NCBI GenBank assembly: GCA_934754495.1
Contig: CAKVHW010000002.1
Location: forward strand, 124,001-188,000
Reading direction: 5' to 3'
DNA length: 64,000 nucleotides
Origin: an uncultured Clostridia bacterium
GTDB lineage: Bacteria; Bacillota; Clostridia; Christensenellales; UBA1242
Shown here: positions 59,459-64,000 of the stretch, piece after piece
How positions within the stretch are numbered: the first letter of the stretch is position 1
Layout of the letters: each line of letters opens with the position of its first letter
Translations under genes and position numbers: made by a program
The notes under the pieces: generated by a model
The model's database searches: none
Told to the model about the DNA's origin: nothing
The model's input: the letters and a program-made list of their open reading frames with translations, nothing else

Positions 59459-60961
59459 TTAAACCAATGTAAATTTTTCTTTAAATTCGTTCTGTAAAAA
59501 TTCTACAACATCAAATTCCTTTTGTTCATCTTGTTTTAAAATGTTTACAATAATTGTTTTGTCTACACTCTCAACATATTTTTTTAGAGTTTTTTCATTT
59601 GCCAAAATACTGTCAAAGTGCTCAGAAGCAACACTAATATTTAGCATATTTCCTTCCATGCTATGTTTGCTACTTTCTAGTGTAAGGTATAATTTAAACT
59701 CGTTTGCATTTCTAAGAGTAATTAGTAATTTGCCCCATATTTGTTTTTCGTCATATTGTTTTATTTTAGGCTCAACAATAATCTCTGGGGCACGATTAAA
59801 ATTTAGATTTTTTTCTCCAGCACCATTAATTTTTTTCTCTAAATCAGCAACTTTTGCTTCAAGCTTTGCAATTCTATTGGTGTCTGTAACAAGCCCAAGC
59901 ACCACAATTTCAAATAGTGCACGTGGATTTTGTGTATATCTAAAATCTTGTTCTAGCCCACCAAGTGATTGCATAATGGTTAACACATCATTTACGTCAC
60001 CAAGTTTTGCAAGTGCTTCAAGTTCTGCCAAAACATCGGCTGGGTATTTTAAAATATCCTTATAATTGTGACAAGTTTGCACAACTGCAATATCTCTAAA
60101 ATATCCTACAAGGTCTTTAGCGACCATTGAAAAGTTTTTGCCACTTTTTGCAATTTCATTAATGTAGTTAAGCAAGTTTTTAGTATTTTTCTTTAAAATA
60201 TTTTCTGCAAGTTTATTTAACACTTGGTTGTTGGTAATTCCCACCGCTTCAACTACTGCATTATATGTCACATTTTTATTCGTGTATGCAACACACATAT
60301 CAGCAATACTAAGCGTATCTCTCACACTACCTTGACCAAGTTTTGCGATTAGCGAAACTGCTTCGTCTTCGTATTTAATTCCACTATCATCAAAAATATG
60401 TTTAAGATGTTTTTCAAGACCTTCATTGCTAACAAGCTTAAAATCAAAACGCAAACACCTACTAAGAATAGTTGCTGGCAATTTTTGAACTTCGGTTGTA
60501 CCTAAAATAAACACAACATATTTTGGTGGCTCTTCTAGGGTTTTTAGTAGTGCATTAAAAGCACTATCAGTAAGCATATGAACTTCATCAATAATATACA
60601 CCTTATATTTTCCATTAACTGGTGGGTATTTTACTTTTTCACGTAAGTCCCTGATTTCTTCTACCCTATTGTTACTGGCAGCATCAATTTCGATAATGTC
60701 CATATTAGACGGATCACTTAAAATTTTACAGGTGTTACACTTATTGCAAGGGCCGTTTTCAAAATGTTCACAATTAATAGCCTTTGCAAAAATACGTGCA
60801 ATACTTGTTTTACCTGTTCCACGAGTACCAGTAAACAAATAGGCATGGCTAATTTGGTTGTTTTTAATTTGGTTTATAAGTGACTGTGTAATATGTTTTT
60901 GCTCAACAACTTCATCAAAATTAGTTGGTCTATATTTTCTGTATAGTGCTTGATATTCCAA
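59459..60961 (-). CDS. dnaX: DNA polymerase III subunit gamma/tau
   Basis: The 500-residue protein has Walker A GTRGTGKTS (about residue 45), four zinc-ligand Cys (C…CNKCNTC), Walker B IIDEVHML, sensor GTTEVQKLPATILSRC and the DNA_pol3 gamma domain. Clamp-loader ATPase. The C-terminal tau part is short. It begins with TTG at 60961, with AAGGAG seven bases upstream formed by the last codons of sigH. No evident slippery frameshift site was seen. Confidence 0.95.
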   Translation of the reverse strand: MEYQALYRKYRPTNFDEVVEQKHITQSLINQIKNNQISHAYLFTGTRGTGKTSIARIFAKAINCEHFENGPCNKCNTCKILSDPSNMDIIEIDAASNNRVEEIRDLREKVKYPPVNGKYKVYIIDEVHMLTDSAFNALLKTLEEPPKYVVFILGTTEVQKLPATILSRCLRFDFKLVSNEGLEKHLKHIFDDSGIKYEDEAVSLIAKLGQGSVRDTLSIADMCVAYTNKNVTYNAVVEAVGITNNQVLNKLAENILKKNTKNLLNYINEIAKSGKNFSMVAKDLVGYFRDIAVVQTCHNYKDILKYPADVLAELEALAKLGDVNDVLTIMQSLGGLEQDFRYTQNPRALFEIVVLGLVTDTNRIAKLEAKVADLEKKINGAGEKNLNFNRAPEIIVEPKIKQYDEKQIWGKLLITLRNANEFKLYLTLESSKHSMEGNMLNISVASEHFDSILANEKTLKKYVESVDKTIIVNILKQDEQKEFDVVEFLQNEFKEKFTLV

Positions 60962-60963
60962 AA

Positions 60964-61545
60964 TTATTCTCCTTTTTTAAAGTTTGCAAGTTTTGTCTTA
61001 ATTCTAGAAAGTGCATTGTCTACACTTTTGTAAGTTACATTCAGCTTTTCTATTATATCATTATACTTGTAACCTTCCAAATAAAGTTGCAAGACTTGTT
61101 GTTCAAATTCGCTCAACTTATTTGAAATTAAGTCATTAAGATTTTTGTTGTTTTCTTCATAAATCACTTCAAGTTCGGGCGATAGTGTTGTGCTAGGAAT
61201 AGACACAACTTTGTCGTCAATACTAAGTTCTCCTTGGTTGTTTAGCATAAGGCTATCGTTAAGCGGAATGTTTTTCTGGCTATGCGATTTCTTTATTGCA
61301 TTAACAATTTGCTGTTCTACAAGTTTTCTTAAGTATGGTACAAAGTCACACTTTGTTTCGTCATAAGTATTAACCGCCTTAATAAAGCCAAACATACCTT
61401 CTTGAACAATATCATCATTGTTTCCGTCAATAAGGTAATACTTTTTGGCAATAACTAACACAATCTTTTTATATTTATCATACAACTCGTCTAGTGCTTT
61501 TTCATCACCAGCCTTGGCTAGTGCCAATAATTTATTGTCTTCCAA
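60964..61545 (-). CDS. sigH: Sigma-70-family factor, SigH (Spo0H) type
   Basis: The 193-residue protein has region 2 (DELYDKYKKIVLVIAKKYY, DDIVQEGMFGFIKAVNTYD) and region 4 (LSEFEQQVLQLYLEGYKYNDIIEKL, then SVDNALSRIKTKL). The length, the IPLNDS linker and the position after mrnC-rlmB match SigH, the early sporulation sigma factor. The start is TTG at 61545, with AAAGGA inside the rlmB 3' end. A gap of two bases separates it from dnaX. Confidence 0.9.
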   Translation of the reverse strand: MEDNKLLALAKAGDEKALDELYDKYKKIVLVIAKKYYLIDGNNDDIVQEGMFGFIKAVNTYDETKCDFVPYLRKLVEQQIVNAIKKSHSQKNIPLNDSLMLNNQGELSIDDKVVSIPSTTLSPELEVIYEENNKNLNDLISNKLSEFEQQVLQLYLEGYKYNDIIEKLNVTYKSVDNALSRIKTKLANFKKGE

Positions 61546-61547
61546 TA

Positions 61548-62267
61548 TTATTTTTTCCTTTGTTTAAAAGATTCATATAGTGCAATTCCTGTTGCAACTG
61601 ACACATTTAGTGAGTTTACTTTGCCCACCATATCTATTGTAAAAATACCATCGCATAGTTTTTTAGTAAGAGCACTTACACCAAAGCCTTCACTTCCCAT
61701 AACTATTGCAATTGGTCCAGTAAGGTTTGTTTTTGCAATATCTTGTCCACCAAGTTCGCAAGCATACACCCACACTCCATTATTTTGCAAATATTTTATA
61801 GTGTCATTAAGATTTGTAACTTTTGCAACTTTAACGTAATTAGTTGCACCAGCACTTGTTTTAATTACAGTTTCATTCACCCCGCATGCACGGTTTTTAG
61901 GAATAATTACTCCACTTACACCTAAGCACTCACACACTCTAATTATTGAGCCCAAGTTGTGCGGGTCTTCCACTCCGTCCAAAATCAAGATAAATGGGTC
62001 TTTGTTTTTATCGTCATTTAAAATATCATCTACTTCACAATATTTAAACTCGTCTACAACAGCAATTAACCCTTGATGTTTTTTTGTTACACTTTCTCTA
62101 TCTAACACATCATTGCTAACAAATTGTAGTTTTACTTTGTTTTGTTTTGCAAGAGCAATAATATCATTAAATACTTTATCTTTACTGCTATTGCTTGCCA
62201 ATAATTTTGATATTTGAGCACCACTTGTTAGGGTCTCCCTAACAGCATTTCTTCCTTCAATTTTCAT
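61548..62267 (-). CDS. rlmB: 23S rRNA 2'-O-methyltransferase RlmB-type (SpoU/TrmH family)
   Basis: The 239-residue protein has an N-terminal substrate-binding domain (KIEGRNAVRETL) and the knotted SPOUT core with DPHNLGSIIRVCECLGV, MGSEGFGVS and KVNSLNVSVATGIALYE. It methylates a ribose in 23S rRNA. It overlaps the mrnC end by 11 bases, with ATAGGAG before its ATG. The mrnC-rlmB-sigH order is conserved in Firmicutes, although yacP (NYN nuclease) is missing here. Confidence 0.92.
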   Translation of the reverse strand: MKIEGRNAVRETLTSGAQISKLLASNSSKDKVFNDIIALAKQNKVKLQFVSNDVLDRESVTKKHQGLIAVVDEFKYCEVDDILNDDKNKDPFILILDGVEDPHNLGSIIRVCECLGVSGVIIPKNRACGVNETVIKTSAGATNYVKVAKVTNLNDTIKYLQNNGVWVYACELGGQDIAKTNLTGPIAIVMGSEGFGVSALTKKLCDGIFTIDMVGKVNSLNVSVATGIALYESFKQRKK

Positions 62268-62673
62268 TGTTTTCTCCTATACAAATACTTAAAATATAAT
62301 TTAATCTCTCTTGGTCTCCAGCCAAATACAAGTATCCAAGCACTGCTTCAAGTCCTGTGGCACGTTTGTAGTCCACAACACTTGCATTTTTAGCAACCGA
62401 TGCAGTTTTGTAATTTCGTGCACGTTTGTACACACTCATTTCATCTTCAGTCAAAATCGGCATGAGTTTTTCAATGGTTACACTTTGCTTACTTGCCTTA
62501 ACATAATCGGTTGTAAGTTTGTGAAGTTCGCCACTTTTCGCATGATGCTCTAGCACTATTTTATTGCGTATAAATAGCGTATACACTCCATCTCCAACAA
62601 AAGCCAAAACCTGTGGATTTTCCTTTTTTAAATCTGATTTATCTAATGTTTTAAAATTAAAATAGTTATTCAA
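62257..62673 (-). CDS. mrnC: Mini-ribonuclease III
   Basis: The 138-residue protein consists only of an RNase III catalytic domain: VLAFVGDGVYTLFIRN with the catalytic Asp, RARNYKTA and GLEAVLGYLYL with the catalytic Glu. There is no dsRNA-binding domain. Mini-III matures 23S rRNA. It starts with TTG after AGGAG and is first in the operon. cysS, its usual upstream neighbour, is not present. Confidence 0.93.
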   Translation of the reverse strand: MNNYFNFKTLDKSDLKKENPQVLAFVGDGVYTLFIRNKIVLEHHAKSGELHKLTTDYVKASKQSVTIEKLMPILTEDEMSVYKRARNYKTASVAKNASVVDYKRATGLEAVLGYLYLAGDQERLNYILSICIGENNEN

Positions 62674-62695
62674 AATTATCTCCTAAATTTCCTTA

Positions 62696-62724
62696 ATTAT
62701 AGCACTTTTTTAAAAGTAGTCCAA
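62696..62724 (-). promoter_or_regulatory. Promoter of the mrnC-recR operon
   Basis: On the minus strand TTGGAC (62724-62719) and a perfect TATAAT (62701-62696) are separated by 17 bases. The transcript would begin about 15 bases before the TTG start of mrnC, with the AGGAG site in between. Confidence 0.7.
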
Positions 62725-62815
62725 CTAAAATAAAAAAGGCTTATACAATTGTTTTCATAATTTGGTGGTTTTTTAAATAAAATATTTTAACAAACCTTTG
62801 TATTAGGAGTAAATA

Positions 62816-63529
62816 ATGTTTGTAAATATCAAATTAAAAACCGTAATTGCCTTTATTCTTTCACTCGCCCTAAGTTTTGGCACATCTATTTATATATACA
62901 AAACAATCAATGCCGGTAGCACACCAAAGTTTAGCCAAACAATAGTGATAGATGCAGGGCATGGTGCAAGAGATGCGGGTTGTAACGGAATAAACACAGG
63001 AGTAAAAGAAAGCGACCTTAATTTAAGCATTTCACAAAAACTAAAAAAATATCTTGAAGACTTTGGATTTAATGTTGTGCTAACTCGTGAAAACGATAGC
63101 CCTCTTTATAGTCCTAATGCAACAAATTGCAAACGTGAAGATATGGAAAAACGAGAGCAAATTATAAATAATGCAAAAGCCGACCTAGTTGTTAGCATTC
63201 ACATGAACTCATTTCCAGAACCTTCTCAAAAGGGGGCACAATGTTTCTTCAATCCAAACAGTGAAGAAAGTAAAAAATTAGCCGATGCAATACAAGGGCA
63301 ACTAAAAAAACAAATTGATAATGCCCAAAACGAAAGTCACAAAGGTGACTACTTTATTTTAAATCTTAGCGATACTACCCCAATCTCAATTGTCGAATGT
63401 GGCTTTTTAACTAATCCCGACGAGGAAAAACTGCTAATAACCGATAGTTATCAAAATAAAATTGCCTACACAATAATGTGTGGCATAATAGATTACTTTG
63501 GAATTGAAAACACATACAGTAAAAAATAA
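62816..63529 (+). CDS. cwlD: N-acetylmuramoyl-L-alanine amidase, CwlD type
   Basis: The 237-residue protein has an N-terminal membrane or signal segment (residues 8-28) and an Amidase_3 domain: IDAGHGARDAG (zinc His), KESDLNL (Glu), VVSIHMNSF (His) and SIVECGFLTNPDEEKLL with the catalytic Glu. Length and features match CwlD, which with PdaA makes muramic-delta-lactam in spore cortex and so permits germination. AGGAG precedes the ATG. It is monocistronic and divergent from the mrnC operon. No clear sporulation promoter was seen. A vegetative amidase is the alternative. Confidence 0.8.
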   Translation: MFVNIKLKTVIAFILSLALSFGTSIYIYKTINAGSTPKFSQTIVIDAGHGARDAGCNGINTGVKESDLNLSISQKLKKYLEDFGFNVVLTRENDSPLYSPNATNCKREDMEKREQIINNAKADLVVSIHMNSFPEPSQKGAQCFFNPNSEESKKLADAIQGQLKKQIDNAQNESHKGDYFILNLSDTTPISIVECGFLTNPDEEKLLITDSYQNKIAYTIMCGIIDYFGIENTYSKK

Positions 63530-63558
63530 AAACCAAAAGATTTTAACTTTTGGTTTTT
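63528..63558. terminator. Bidirectional terminator after cwlD
   Basis: A 12-base stem AAAAACCAAAAG/CTTTTGGTTTTT with a seven-base loop lies between the convergent cwlD and the 62-residue gene. Confidence 0.8.
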
Positions 63559-63567
63559 GACATATTG

Positions 63568-63756
63568 TTATAGTTTTGTGGCTTGTTGTATAAAGTTTAT
63601 GTCACGAAGTAGATGTTCTACATTATCATAAGCAATGTTATACACTGTTCCATCAAGCATAAAAACTTTAAGATAGAATGTCCTACGCTTTTTATCTACC
63701 TTAAAACTAACTAAATTATTAACATTAATTACAATACCACCAATGTCCAACAACAT
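63568..63756 (-). CDS. Small unknown protein, 62 residues
   Basis: The protein is predicted to be beta-rich with one C-terminal helix (IGGIVINVNNLVSFKVDKKR, then FMLDGTVYNIAYDN). No family was recognised, and there is no signal peptide. A GAGGGA ribosome site lies seven bases before the ATG, and a terminator follows, which supports a real gene. It lies after the greA terminator, so it probably has its own promoter. Confidence 0.6.
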   Translation of the reverse strand: MLLDIGGIVINVNNLVSFKVDKKRRTFYLKVFMLDGTVYNIAYDNVEHLLRDINFIQQATKL

Positions 63757-63830
63757 AAAAAGTCCCTCTTACTTTTTGGTTATTATACCACAAGGTTTTG
63801 TATTTTGTAAACCCCAATTTTTTAACACAA

Positions 63831-63861
63831 AAAAACACAGACTTTATTTCTCTGTGTTTTT
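63831..63861 (-). terminator. Terminator of greA
   Basis: The stem AAAAACACAGA/TCTGTGTTTTT has a short A/T loop, with a T-run on the minus strand, nine bases after the greA stop. Confidence 0.8.
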
Positions 63862-63869
63862 CTTTTGTA

Positions 63870-64000
63870 TTAGTATTTAATGCTCATAATTTTAACGTGC
63901 ATATCTGTTGTTGGGTCTGGAGTATCTACAGTAACAACATCACCCTTTTTCTTACCCATTAATGCTTTTCCAATAGGACTTTCATTACTGATAAGGCCTT
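63870..64000 (-). CDS. greA: Transcription elongation factor GreA, C-terminal part
   Basis: Forty-two codons to TAA at 63870 are visible; the gene continues beyond the right edge. The visible part has ISNESPIGKALMGKKKGD and a final beta strand, matching the C-terminal FKBP-like domain of GreA/GreB, where the ISxxSPxGxALxGxxxGD motif is diagnostic. GreA rescues backtracked RNA polymerase. GreB cannot be fully excluded, but Firmicutes normally have only GreA. Confidence 0.85.
   Translation of the reverse strand, partial: GLISNESPIGKALMGKKKGDVVTVDTPDPTTDMHVKIMSIKY

Noticed and set aside
59459..60961. SRP RNA gene next to dnaX
   Set aside because: In many Firmicutes it lies upstream of dnaX, but here sigH ends two bases before dnaX and there is no room.

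Overview
The window looks like a chromosome segment from a spore-forming, low-GC member of the Bacillota, probably an uncultured gut-type Clostridia relative. The evidence is strongly AT-rich DNA, a set of sporulation genes (spoIIID, a spoIIQ-type M23 gene, a sigH-type sigma factor, cwlD), and Firmicutes gene orders (mrnC-rlmB-sigH, dnaX-ybaB-recR, pth-mfd, walJ followed by an htrA-type protease). TAA and TGA both act as stops. Most genes lie on the minus strand. I cannot name a species.

Positions 1-33244 are filled by two enormous minus-strand lipoprotein genes. The upstream gene (33244 to 13805) encodes 6,479 residues. The downstream gene starts at 13378 and is still open at the left edge, so it encodes at least 4,459 residues. 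Both have a lipoprotein signal peptide, an Ig-like N-terminal third, and alternating Ig-like stretches and arrays of GLUG-type Gly-Gly-x-x-Gly repeats. They share the same block order and similar block-entry motifs, so they are paralogues, most likely from a tandem duplication. A 426-base spacer separates them and holds a terminator, a 20-bp-arm inverted repeat and a good promoter.

Positions 33400-38800 hold a divergent ttcA-type tRNA thiolase, spoIIID, acpP, a spoIIQ-like M23 gene, a small unknown exported protein, a polysaccharide-deacetylase-like protein that has lost its metal ligands, and an MprF-type flippase-like membrane protein. Sequences resembling a sigma-E promoter before spoIIID and a sigma-F promoter before the spoIIQ-like gene match how these genes are controlled in Bacillus.

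Positions 38890-48072 hold a lipoprotein foldase and then a tight six-gene operon: two CPBP membrane proteases, tadA, a truncated GlmU-like protein, pth and mfd. The operon promoter lies so close to the first ATG that its transcript may be leaderless. Next come an HtrA-type lipoprotein protease split by one in-frame TAA, walJ, an M1-family lipoprotein peptidase, and sbcCD (SbcC has no zinc-hook CxxC). Positions 55740-58442 hold four genes I do not recognise, one with a dense cysteine cluster and one with an operator-like dyad over its promoter. The operon mrnC-rlmB-sigH-dnaX-ybaB-recR, the divergent cwlD, a 62-residue gene and the 3' end of greA close the window. I found no rRNA, tRNA, CRISPR array, insertion sequence or phage gene.
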